A stretch of DNA of 23,285 nucleotides from a virus: positions 1-23,285 of IMG/VR virus record IMGVR_UViG_3300022074_000391; one strand, written 5' to 3'. The notes under the pieces are model-generated. The model had not been told where the DNA came from. It worked only from the letters and a program-made list of their open reading frames with translations, and did not search any database. Shown here piece after piece: positions 1 through 4,567 of this stretch (the stretch's first letter is position 1; every line of letters begins with the position of its first letter). Position numbers and translations under genes: made by a program.

Positions 1-117
1 GCTGTGGCAATGCAGCGCAAGCACGATATGGATCGTGCCGTTCCTGCCACTGAGCAGATTAGCAAGTGGGAGTGGGTTGATGGCGTAACTGCCATTGCCG
101 ATGTGGAGATCGCCTGA
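1..117 (+). CDS. 3' end of an unidentified gene (partial)
   Basis: Frame 1 is open from the window edge to a TGA at 115-117 and gives 38 residues ending in DVEIA. I do not recognise the protein. It is probably real because its codons have the same G/C-rich third positions as the next genes. Its stop codon is also the start of an 18-nt element (115-132) that recurs, with two mismatches, exactly at the stop codon of the ArdA-like gene (902-919). The start and function cannot be judged from this fragment. Confidence 0.5.
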   Translation, partial: AVAMQRKHDMDRAVPATEQISKWEWVDGVTAIADVEIA

Positions 118-132
118 TTCTCTTAAGATTTC
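115..132 (+). repeat. Gene-end repeat, copy A
   Basis: TGATTCTCTTAAGATTTC matches TGAATCTCTTAAGGTTTC at 902-919 in 16 of 18 positions. In both copies the first three bases are the stop codon of the upstream gene. Copy A continues into CCCCGTT, while copy B continues into a G6/C6 hairpin that also ends in CCCCGTT, so copy A looks like the same element without the left arm of the hairpin. Confidence 0.5.
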
Positions 133-171
133 CCCGTTGACTTTCCGCTCAATCCATCCTACCTTAAGGAC

Positions 172-357
172 ATGAAAGAAATCCAATTCGATTCCAACGG
201 CATCTTCGCCAGCACTCCCGAACTTGCTTCCATCGCCCTCCAGGTACTGGAGCAGGAGAAGCGTGAGCGTGAACTGCGCCGCGAGTGGTTCAGCAAGTGG
301 GATGATTCCCGCCCTGAGGGAACCTTCGGCACTTGGAACATCTCCGACCGGCACTGA
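172..357 (+). CDS. Small hypothetical protein, 61 aa
   Basis: This encodes a 61-residue soluble, charged protein that I cannot assign to a family. Residues 20-45 are strongly charged and helix-prone (LEQEKRERELRREWF). The tail is rich in W, G and aromatic residues (SKWDDSRPEGTFGTWNISD). There is no signal peptide or membrane segment. The ATG is preceded by AAGGA at 166-170, only one base away, which is too close for an ordinary Shine-Dalgarno contact. The same bases belong to a CTTAAG hexamer (163-168) that recurs at gene boundaries here. It lies 54 bp after the preceding stop and is followed by a TTCG-loop hairpin. The G/C-rich third positions match the rest of the cassette. Confidence 0.6.
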   Translation: MKEIQFDSNGIFASTPELASIALQVLEQEKRERELRREWFSKWDDSRPEGTFGTWNISDRH

Positions 358-375
358 AACCGGCACAATGACCCT

Positions 376-389
376 AGCGGTTCGCCGCT
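376..389 (+). terminator. GC hairpin with TTCG loop (terminator-like, no T tract)
   Basis: AGCGG (376-380) and CCGCT (385-389) form a 5-bp stem around a TTCG loop, 18 nt after the stop codon at 355-357. No T tract follows, so it is not a canonical intrinsic terminator. It could be an RNA-processing or mRNA-stability hairpin. The TANAAT hexamer of the next unit starts 9 nt after the stem, so the hairpin occupies the place of a -35 element. Confidence 0.4.
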
Positions 390-398
390 TCTACCGAC

Positions 399-404
399 TA
401 CAAT
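399..404 (+). promoter_or_regulatory. -10-like TACAAT upstream of the AbrB-ArdA gene
   Basis: TACAAT lies 23 nt before the ATG at 428 and is followed by a C/A-rich leader (ACATACCAAACAAATCAAA) with no Shine-Dalgarno sequence. The equivalent TAGAAT (948-953) has nearly the same spacing before the next gene's ATG. No TTGACA-like -35 is visible, so promoter activity is inferred only from the repeated layout. Confidence 0.3.
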
Positions 405-427
405 TCACACATACCAAACAAATCAAA

Positions 428-904
428 ATGCTCAAAGGAACTGAACTCCTCAACACCATCCGCTCCATGGAAACCGCAACGCGGACGGAGCAGTGCCTGG
501 GTTGCGGTTACGTTCGCCAGGATGGTAAACCTGCCTTCACCTCCTTCTACGAAGCGATCCTGGAAGCGCGTGGCAACACTACTGTCGCCGTTGAGAAGGA
601 AGAACTACTCACAGAGTATCAGGATTCCGAAGAACTGGAAACCCTGCAGGAACTGCTGGAGGACTACAACGCCGACGCCATCCGTGCGTTCATTGAGTGC
701 TTCGGTGATGGTTCCCTGGAGGATTTCACCGATTCTTATCAGGGTGAGATGAGCGGGGCAGAGTTCGCCCAGCAGATCACCGAGGACTGCTATGCTATCG
801 ACCTCCCTGGATTCGTAGAGGTGGATTGGGAGGCAACCTGGCAGAACCTGGAGCGTTACGACTACAGTGAGCAGGATGGGTTCATCTTCGCCTGTAACTT
901 CTGA
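428..904 (+). CDS. AbrB-like domain fused to ArdA-type antirestriction domain
   Basis: The product is 158 aa. Residues 1-50 (LKGTELLNTIR..., GYVRQDGKPAFTSFYEAI) follow the pattern of cyanobacterial AbrB-like regulators (LTG-x-ELL...GYV...DG...FTxFYEALLEAKG). Residues 51-80 are an acidic, helix-prone linker. Residues 81-158 resemble the C-terminal part of ArdA: an acidic helix with FGDG, then DSYQGEMSGAEFAQQI, then LPGFVEVDWEATWQNL and a terminal GFIF. ArdA proteins are DNA mimics that inhibit type I restriction enzymes; this one has the expected excess of D/E. The frame is open upstream to 224, but the ATG at 428 is preferred because it fits the AbrB-like N terminus and follows the same leader type as the next gene. 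A role in countering host restriction is inferred. Confidence is high for the ArdA-like half and moderate for the AbrB-like half. Confidence 0.75.
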   Translation: MLKGTELLNTIRSMETATRTEQCLGCGYVRQDGKPAFTSFYEAILEARGNTTVAVEKEELLTEYQDSEELETLQELLEDYNADAIRAFIECFGDGSLEDFTDSYQGEMSGAEFAQQITEDCYAIDLPGFVEVDWEATWQNLERYDYSEQDGFIFACNF

Positions 905-919
905 ATCTCTTAAGGTTTC
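902..919 (+). repeat. Gene-end repeat, copy B
   Basis: TGAATCTCTTAAGGTTTC is the second copy of the element at 115-132, with 2 mismatches in 18. It begins at the stop codon of the AbrB-ArdA gene and runs straight into the left arm of a G6/C6 hairpin. Confidence 0.5.
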
Positions 920-938
920 GGGGGGTTCGTTCCCCCCG
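919..938 (+). terminator. 7-bp GC hairpin after the AbrB-ArdA gene
   Basis: C plus GGGGGG (919-925) pairs with CCCCCC plus G (932-938) around a TTCGTT loop. It lies 14 nt after the stop codon and has no T tract downstream (GTTCGTGCTG follows). A strong RNA hairpin is certain from base pairing. Terminator function is inferred from its position. Confidence 0.5.
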
Positions 939-947
939 TTCGTGCTG

Positions 948-953
948 TAGAAT
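948..953 (+). promoter_or_regulatory. -10-like TAGAAT upstream of the 74-aa gene
   Basis: TAGAAT starts exactly 9 nt after the hairpin at 919-938, as TACAAT at 399 does after its hairpin. It is followed by a C/A-rich leader (AACATCCCAAACCAAACACC) and the ATG at 978. No -35 match is seen. Confidence 0.3.
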
Positions 954-977
954 TTGAACATCCCAAACCAAACACCC

Positions 978-1202
978 ATGACCTCCTCCACCCAGAATCT
1001 GCTCAACATCGCCGCAGATCTGAACGCAGATGGAAAGGAAGTGAAAATCATTCGCCTTCGCACCTCACACGGTTCCAAGGCAAACCGCTACGCTGATCGC
1101 ATTCGTGGTGGTTCCTCCCGCGTTCGCACCCATGGCGGAGCAGCAGGCAGCAGGGGAACCACCATGACCACCAAGGCGAGCGCCCTAGCAGACCTGGGTT
1201 GA
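978..1202 (+). CDS. Small basic hypothetical protein, 74 aa
   Basis: I do not recognise this 74-residue protein. Residues 1-30 look ordered (TQNLLNIAADLNADGKEVKII). Residues 31-62 are basic and low in complexity, with many R, G, S and H (RGGSSRVRTHGG), which suggests a flexible, possibly nucleic-acid-binding tail. The end is TKASALADLG. The frame extends to a TTG at 954, but the ATG at 978 is chosen because the intervening C/A-rich bases match the leader of the AbrB-ArdA gene. The gene sits between two GC-rich hairpins (919-938 and 1224-1252), as a single-gene unit. Its codon usage matches the rest of the GC-rich cassette. Confidence 0.5.
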   Translation: MTSSTQNLLNIAADLNADGKEVKIIRLRTSHGSKANRYADRIRGGSSRVRTHGGAAGSRGTTMTTKASALADLG

Positions 1203-1223
1203 CCACAGCGTTCGTGCGTGGTA

Positions 1224-1252
1224 GGCAGTGCCCCCCTGGTGGGGGCGTTGTC
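1224..1252 (+). terminator. Long GC hairpin at the end of the GC-rich cassette
   Basis: GCCCCC (1230-1235) pairs with GGGGGC (1241-1246) around CTGGT. The stem continues outward through 1224-1229 and 1247-1252 with three Watson-Crick and three G-U pairs, for about 12 bp. It lies just after the 74-aa gene and before the AT-rich part of the window. No T tract follows. It could terminate or stabilise the upstream transcript. Confidence 0.45.
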
Positions 1253-1296
1253 GCCCGGCGGCGCGTATATAAAACGCTTAGGTACCATTAAGCTAT

Positions 1297-1338
1297 AAAG
1301 TCTTGCTTTCGCGGGGTATTTGTATAACACAAGACTTT
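1297..1338 (+). repeat. 9-bp perfect inverted repeat upstream of the AbrB/MazE-like gene
   Basis: AAAGTCTTG (1297-1305) and CAAGACTTT (1330-1338) are perfect inverted copies separated by 24 nt, and the right arm ends in a short T run (1336-1339). The structure lies 37 bp before the ATG at 1376. It may be a leader-RNA structure, a weak factor-independent terminator or a binding site. The 1203-1375 intergenic region also holds TATATAAAAC twice (1266-1275 and 1341-1350), which resembles but does not match the late promoter TATAAATA. Confidence 0.4.
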
Positions 1339-1375
1339 TCTATATAAAACAAAATTGAAAAAAGAAATACCTCTT

Positions 1376-1546
1376 ATGCAAAAAAATTCCGCAGAAAATT
1401 TTTCAACCATAGAAGTCGATCCTGTAACTGGTGAGTACGTGGTTATCATACCTGAGTGGGTTATCAGTGAATTCGGGTGGTATGAGGGCACAGGAGTCAA
1501 TATGGAAGTAGAGAATGGTTGTATCGTAATAACCGAAGTACAATGA
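1376..1546 (+). CDS. AbrB/MazE-like small DNA-binding protein, 56 aa
   Basis: The 56-residue product contains DPVTGEYVVIIPEWVISEFG at 15-34, then WYEGTGVNMEVENGCIVI. This is the pattern of a SpoVT/AbrB (MazE-type) swapped-hairpin domain: beta-hairpin, IP-x-x-hydrophobic turn, 'GW-x-EG' and a final strand. Members bind DNA as dimers and are often regulators or antitoxins. No toxin gene is adjacent, so an antitoxin role is not supported. The frame opens at a TTG at 1355, but the ATG at 1376 fits the family's short N terminus. Immediately downstream is a strong sigma70-like promoter whose spacer is a palindrome, so it could regulate the next operon; that is inference. Composition here is already AT-rich like the phage genes downstream. 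Confidence 0.65.
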   Translation: MQKNSAENFSTIEVDPVTGEYVVIIPEWVISEFGWYEGTGVNMEVENGCIVITEVQ

Positions 1547-1575
1547 TTGACTCATACATGAGTTGATAGTATAAT
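1547..1575 (+). promoter_or_regulatory. Near-consensus sigma70 promoter with palindromic spacer
   Basis: TTGACT (1547-1552), a 17-nt spacer and TATAAT (1570-1575) give a nearly perfect sigma70 promoter starting right after the stop of the AbrB/MazE-like gene, 39 nt before the glycosyltransferase ATG. The palindrome ACTCAT-AC-ATGAGT (1550-1563) overlaps the -35 and spacer, as an operator would. It differs in type from the TATAAATA late promoters elsewhere in the window and suggests transcription by host-type polymerase, perhaps early. Confidence 0.65.
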
Positions 1576-1614
1576 TAATAGTGAATCGATTCAAATTCAA
1601 ACTTGACTTAAGTT

Positions 1615-2373
1615 ATGGCAAAAGGATTTACAGTAAAAGCAAAAACGCCCGTTGTGAAGAAAGAAACTGCAGAATGGGATTATGACAAAGCTAGAGAGTT
1701 AATCAAAGGAAAGACAGTAGTATTCTGTTTACCTGGTAGAGGAGTATCATATACGTATCTAAAGAGTTTTGTTCAGTTATGTTTTGATCTAGTACAACAT
1801 GGTGCTAGTATACAGATTTCACAAGATTATAGTTCAATGGTGAACTTTGCCCGATGTAAGTGTTTGGGTGCTAATGTTCTCCGTGGTCCAGATCAAATTC
1901 CATGGGATGGTAAATTGAAGTATGATTATCAATTATGGATTGATAGTGATATTGTATTCAACACTGAGAAGTTTTATCAATTAGTATTATTGGATAAGGA
2001 TATTGCTTCTGGTTGGTATTGTACTGAGGATGGAGTTACTACAAGTGTTGCTCACTGGATGGATGAGGAAGACTTCCGTTCTAATGGTGGAGTCATGAAT
2101 CATGAAACACTTGAGAGTATTCAGAAGCGTAAGAAACCATTTACAGTTGACTATGCTGGATTTGGATGGTTACTTATCAAGCATGGAGTATTTGAACATG
2201 AAGGATTACCTTATCCTTGGTTTGCTCCTAAGATGCAGGTATTTGAATCTGGTGAGGTTCAGGACATGTGTGGAGAAGATGTAAGTTTCTGTCTTGATGC
2301 TAAGGAAGCAGGATTTGAGATTTGGTGTGATCCTCGTATCAGAGTTGGGCACGAAAAAACTCGCGTTATCTGA
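1615..2373 (+). CDS. Glycosyltransferase, GT-A type
   Basis: The 252-aa product has the layout of a GT-A fold glycosyltransferase, which transfers a sugar from a nucleotide-sugar donor. The KTVVFCLPGRGVSYTYL segment (about 33-49) is the first strand and loop. LWIDSDIVF contains the D110-S-D112 metal/nucleotide-binding triad. Near the C terminus C-G-E-D222-V-S-F-C is followed by AGFEIWCDPRIRVGHE, with H246 in the usual place of the late His. Related proteins are common in T4-like cyanophages, where their acceptor is generally unknown; virion protein or host-surface modification are possibilities. The ATG has no good Shine-Dalgarno, only CTTAAG two bases upstream. The stop is one base from the next ATG, which implies co-transcription and coupling. 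Confidence 0.8.
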   Translation: MAKGFTVKAKTPVVKKETAEWDYDKARELIKGKTVVFCLPGRGVSYTYLKSFVQLCFDLVQHGASIQISQDYSSMVNFARCKCLGANVLRGPDQIPWDGKLKYDYQLWIDSDIVFNTEKFYQLVLLDKDIASGWYCTEDGVTTSVAHWMDEEDFRSNGGVMNHETLESIQKRKKPFTVDYAGFGWLLIKHGVFEHEGLPYPWFAPKMQVFESGEVQDMCGEDVSFCLDAKEAGFEIWCDPRIRVGHEKTRVI

Positions 2374-2374
2374 T

Positions 2375-2539
2375 ATGCGTAGAGAATTATATACAATTCT
2401 CCATAAGGGTCAAGTTCTTGCTGAAGGCTTGACCCAAGAGGAATACTTTGATAAACTAGCAGACCTAGCAGAGAATTTTTATTCTGCTGGTGCTCCGAAT
2501 CCCTCGGAGCTTGATACACAAATTACTACAGAGGATTAA
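2375..2539 (+). CDS. Conserved small cyanophage protein, 54 aa
   Basis: The 54-residue product reads as one strand pair followed by a helix (MRRELYTILHKGQVLAEGLTQ, then EEYFDKLADLAENFY) and the tail GAPNPSELDTQITTED. I recall this small family from T4-like cyanophages, with the pattern LTEEEYFD..DLAEEFY..G.P.PSEL, but no function is known to me. The start is the first ATG after the glycosyltransferase stop, one base away, with no clear ribosome binding site, so translational coupling is likely. The coding sequence contains three separate inverted repeats (2407-2435, 2467-2488, 2492-2510), which is unusual for so short a gene. Confidence 0.75.
   Translation: MRRELYTILHKGQVLAEGLTQEEYFDKLADLAENFYSAGAPNPSELDTQITTED
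2407..2510 (+). repeat. Three successive inverted repeats inside the 54-aa gene
   Basis: GGGTCAAG (2407-2414) pairs with CTTGACCC (2428-2435). AGCAGA (2467-2472) pairs with TCTGCT (2483-2488). GCTCCGA (2492-2498) pairs with TCGGAGC (2504-2510) around a 5-nt loop. All three stems are perfect. They could fold the mRNA between the glycosyltransferase and the 48-aa gene, but no known RNA family is recognised. Confidence 0.45.
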
Positions 2540-2541
2540 TT

Positions 2542-2688
2542 ATGGCACGGGCGAAAGTCGGTCTATTGGGTGAAACCATGATCGAGTCAAAACCGAAAAA
2601 TACTCGTCAGGGGCAAGGAAAGAATACGAAGTATGCCGCTTCTTCTCGTAACAACAAAAAGAAAGCATATCGTGGGCAAGGTCGATAA
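2542..2688 (+). CDS. Small basic conserved cyanophage protein, 48 aa
   Basis: An ATG with a good Shine-Dalgarno (AGAGGA at 2530-2535) opens a 48-codon frame. The product starts MARAKVGLLGETMIESKPK and ends KKKAYRGQGR. It is very basic (K/R-rich, N- and Q-rich, no acidic cluster) and probably disordered or nucleic-acid-binding. I recall short basic proteins of this kind (MARSK.GLLG...ESKPKKTRQG) in T4-like cyanophages, of unknown function. It follows the 54-aa gene by 2 bp, and its 3' end overlaps the start of the oxygenase frame, so the three genes form one coupled string. Confidence 0.7.
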   Translation: MARAKVGLLGETMIESKPKNTRQGQGKNTKYAASSRNNKKKAYRGQGR

Positions 2689-3241
2689 TTTATTTCCTAC
2701 ACCATTTTATAAAGAAAAATTAGGATTAGATTTAAACCTACTTGAATCTGAGTGTTATAAACACAAAGAAAAAGATCCTGGATCCAAGCGTTCTAATGCT
2801 TTAGGATGGCAATCTAATCATATTACTTCAGGTGGTATTTTAGACGATTCATTGATTCATGGTATCATTCAATGTGCCAATGAATTTTGTGAAATTATTG
2901 GAATACCACCTGTAATGCTTGATATATTATGGATTAATATTAATCCTAAGTATTCCTATAATCAATGTCATACACATCCAGGATCTGTTCTATCTGGTGT
3001 TTATTATATAAAAATACCAGATCAATCTGGTGATTTAGTATTCATTAATCCATATGATACTATAATTGATGCATCAAAGAATATGAATAGTGGTGTTAGT
3101 GTTTCTGATTCAATTTATAGGATCACACCACAGGAAAATCAAATATTAATCTTTCCGCCATGGACTAATCATTTAGTAGAACAAAATTTATCTGATGATG
3201 ATAGAATATCTGTATCATTTAATTTTGTTCATCATATATAA
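2672..3241 (+). CDS. 2OG-Fe(II) oxygenase-like protein
   Basis: The product (189 aa from the GTG at 2672) matches the putative 2OG-Fe(II) oxygenase family common in cyanophages (PF13759 type). It begins VDNLFPTPFYKEKL. It then has ININPKYSYNQ, the His-rich core H100-T-H102-P followed by GSVLSGVYYIKIP, then GDLVFINP, and IFPPWTNH167LVEQN followed by DDDR178ISVSFNF. The His residues are probable iron ligands and R178 the probable 2-oxoglutarate contact; the exact assignment is uncertain. The start is ambiguous: an ATG at 2633 would add MPLLLVTTKRKHI, encoded by bases that also encode the 48-aa protein. The GTG at 2672 fits family N termini (NLFPTP close to the start). The substrate is unknown. 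Confidence 0.75.
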   Translation: MGKVDNLFPTPFYKEKLGLDLNLLESECYKHKEKDPGSKRSNALGWQSNHITSGGILDDSLIHGIIQCANEFCEIIGIPPVMLDILWININPKYSYNQCHTHPGSVLSGVYYIKIPDQSGDLVFINPYDTIIDASKNMNSGVSVSDSIYRITPQENQILIFPPWTNHLVEQNLSDDDRISVSFNFVHHI

Positions 3242-3261
3242 AAAAGTGATGTAACTAATGT

Positions 3262-3942
3262 ATGGCGTGCTTGATTGCTAATCTTCCTTCAGTAGAAGTA
3301 TGGGTACGTAAAGAATATCTCACCGACCATCAATCCGGTCATGGTGAATTTGTAAAGGGCGTTTGGGTATCGGTTAAGTCGATACCTGGACGTGCTTTTT
3401 ATTTTGAAACCTATCTACCAGATTATGCGGCAATGTATGATAAATTACCGATTGCTGCATTCGTAACTGATCCAGAGACACCACAACCTGATATGAGTTT
3501 ACCTAACCTACAGTTTTGGAACTGTATGGATTATGGTGTGGTATCAGTTGATAAGAAGTTTATTGGTTCGATGGACTTTGAATGTTATACCAGAGACCAT
3601 GGTATTATGAAAGGTACTTATGTTTGTACCATCGACAACTATCACCATGACCCCGATTATGTTGATTGGGCAACTAGCGAAAATCCGGCAGAACATAAGT
3701 CTCATAATCTAATTGAATTAGAAAATGGACAGTATGCTCTGTATCCAAATAATAGATTGCGTATCTTTGATAATAGTTTGACTCCTGTTGATCCTAAAAT
3801 GCCAGATTTTAAGGTATCTACTCAATATTATTCAGTTGAAAATGGTTATGATCGTCTTGGTATGGGGCGCGAAGATGAATACCATTGGAAGACTGCTAAG
3901 GAGCGAGCAGAAGAGGAAGAAATAAATACTGGTGAGGGATAG
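3262..3942 (+). CDS. Conserved cyanophage protein of unknown function, 226 aa
   Basis: The 226-aa soluble protein starts MACLIANLPSVEVWVRKEYL and contains HGEFVKGVWVSVKSIPGRAF, FYFETYLPDYAAMYDKLPI and a TIDNYHHDPDYVDWATSENP segment. A later block is EHKSHNLIELENGQYALYPNNR. The C terminus is a charged tail (AKERAEEEEINTGEG). I recall close relatives in many T4-like cyanophages just upstream of the gp25-gp6 block, but no function. There are no transmembrane or signal segments. The start ATG at 3262 is preceded by only a weak purine stretch. Its position in the late cluster suggests an assembly or structural role, but that is inference. Confidence 0.75.
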   Translation: MACLIANLPSVEVWVRKEYLTDHQSGHGEFVKGVWVSVKSIPGRAFYFETYLPDYAAMYDKLPIAAFVTDPETPQPDMSLPNLQFWNCMDYGVVSVDKKFIGSMDFECYTRDHGIMKGTYVCTIDNYHHDPDYVDWATSENPAEHKSHNLIELENGQYALYPNNRLRIFDNSLTPVDPKMPDFKVSTQYYSVENGYDRLGMGREDEYHWKTAKERAEEEEINTGEG

Positions 3943-3949
3943 AAACCCC

Positions 3950-3976
3950 TATAAAAGTTCTGATTTTAATCAGGAG
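3950..3976 (+). promoter_or_regulatory. Late-promoter-like octamer plus hairpin touching the ribosome binding site
   Basis: CTATAAAAG (3950-3958) resembles but does not match TATAAATA. Directly after it CTGAT-TTTA-ATCAG (3960-3973) can form a 5-bp hairpin whose last two bases are the first two of the AGGAG Shine-Dalgarno (3972-3976) for the ATG at 3981. The hairpin could lower translation, but the stem is short and AT-rich. Confidence 0.3.
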
Positions 3977-3980
3977 CAAC

Positions 3981-4124
3981 ATGGGAAATTCACCTGTAGA
4001 CAGAGATCAAAACTACATGTATAAAATGTGGGGCACTACTGCTTTAATTACTGATTATTGGACAAAACCACATAAAACAAGTGATGCACCTGAAGAATTA
4101 ACTGAAGAAGAGCAAAATCAATAG
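3981..4124 (+). CDS. Small hypothetical protein, 47 aa
   Basis: An ATG with a clear AGGAG ribosome binding site (3972-3976, 4-nt gap) opens a 47-codon frame. The product starts MGNSPVDRDQNYMYKMWGTT and continues ALITDYWTKPHKTSDA to an acidic tail (PEELTEEEQNQ). The middle (WGTTALITDYW) is mildly hydrophobic but too short for a confident membrane segment. I do not recognise a family. It ends 6 bp before the late promoter TATAAATA of gp25, so it is the last gene of the auxiliary block. Confidence 0.6.
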   Translation: MGNSPVDRDQNYMYKMWGTTALITDYWTKPHKTSDAPEELTEEEQNQ

Positions 4125-4130
4125 TGAAGG

Positions 4131-4138
4131 TATAAATA
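4131..4138 (+). promoter_or_regulatory. T4-type late promoter upstream of gp25
   Basis: TATAAATA exactly matches the T4 late promoter -10 octamer recognised by the phage gp55-type sigma factor. It lies 24 nt before the gp25 ATG, in the short gap after the 47-aa gene. It probably drives gp25, gp6 and the giant gene, which are spaced only 3 bp apart. Confidence 0.75.
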
Positions 4139-4162
4139 AATTCAGAAAAATCTACCCCTGTA

Positions 4163-4564
4163 ATGGCATCTCCAAGGGTTTCCAGAGCGTTCAAGGACAT
4201 AAGTTTCTCCTTTGATCCACATCCAGTATCAAAGGATCTTCCAATTATTATAAATGAGCGTGCTATTGTGCGTTCTGTACGTAATTTGGTGGAAACTATT
4301 CCTACTGAACGCTTTTTTAATCCTACATTAGGTACCGATATACGTTCAAGTCTGTTTGAATTAGTAAATTATGGTACCGCAACTGTTATAAGGGATCAAA
4401 TTAAGGATACTGTAGAGTTTTATGAGGATCGAGTTGAAAATTTAAAAGTAAAAGTAGATCCACAACCTGATAATAACTCCTTTGATGTTACAGTTTTCTT
4501 TGATATTGTAGGATTAGATTTACCAACACAAGCCTTTTCATTCATTTTAGAGGCAACGCGATAA
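4163..4564 (+). CDS. 25: Baseplate wedge subunit gp25
   Basis: The 133-aa product is the gp25/GPW family (PF04965), the same length as T4 gp25 (132 aa). It is a conserved core component of the baseplate wedge and of contractile injection systems generally, binding gp6 in the inner baseplate ring. Visible family features are the early INERAIVRSVRNLVETIPTE segment, then RFFNPTLGTDIRSSLFEL, and the strand-rich second half with VDPQPDNNSFDVTVFFDIVG. The C terminus is SFILEATR. It follows a TATAAATA late promoter, and its stop is 3 bp from the gp6 start, as expected for an inner-baseplate operon. Confidence 0.9.
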   Translation: MASPRVSRAFKDISFSFDPHPVSKDLPIIINERAIVRSVRNLVETIPTERFFNPTLGTDIRSSLFELVNYGTATVIRDQIKDTVEFYEDRVENLKVKVDPQPDNNSFDVTVFFDIVGLDLPTQAFSFILEATR

Positions 4565-4567
4565 AAA

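Noticed and set aside
137-165. Possible sigma70 promoter (TTGACT-17-TACCTT) before the 61-aa gene
   Set aside because: The -10 matches consensus at only 3 of 6 positions and the gap to the ATG is 6 nt, leaving no room for a normal leader.
224-427. Upstream extension of the AbrB-ArdA frame
   Set aside because: The added 68 residues overlap the 61-aa gene in another frame, are compositionally odd (R/S/T/P-rich) and precede the AbrB-like start. The ATG at 428 has the same kind of leader as the next gene.
605-1078. Minus-strand open frame of 157 codons across the ArdA-like gene
   Set aside because: It is antisense to a plus-strand product with recognisable ArdA and AbrB-like motifs. Long antisense frames are expected in GC-rich coding DNA, and all other genes are on the plus strand.
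1376-1546. Toxin-antitoxin system based on the MazE-like protein
   Set aside because: No small toxin-like gene is adjacent on either side; the next gene is a glycosyltransferase 68 bp away.
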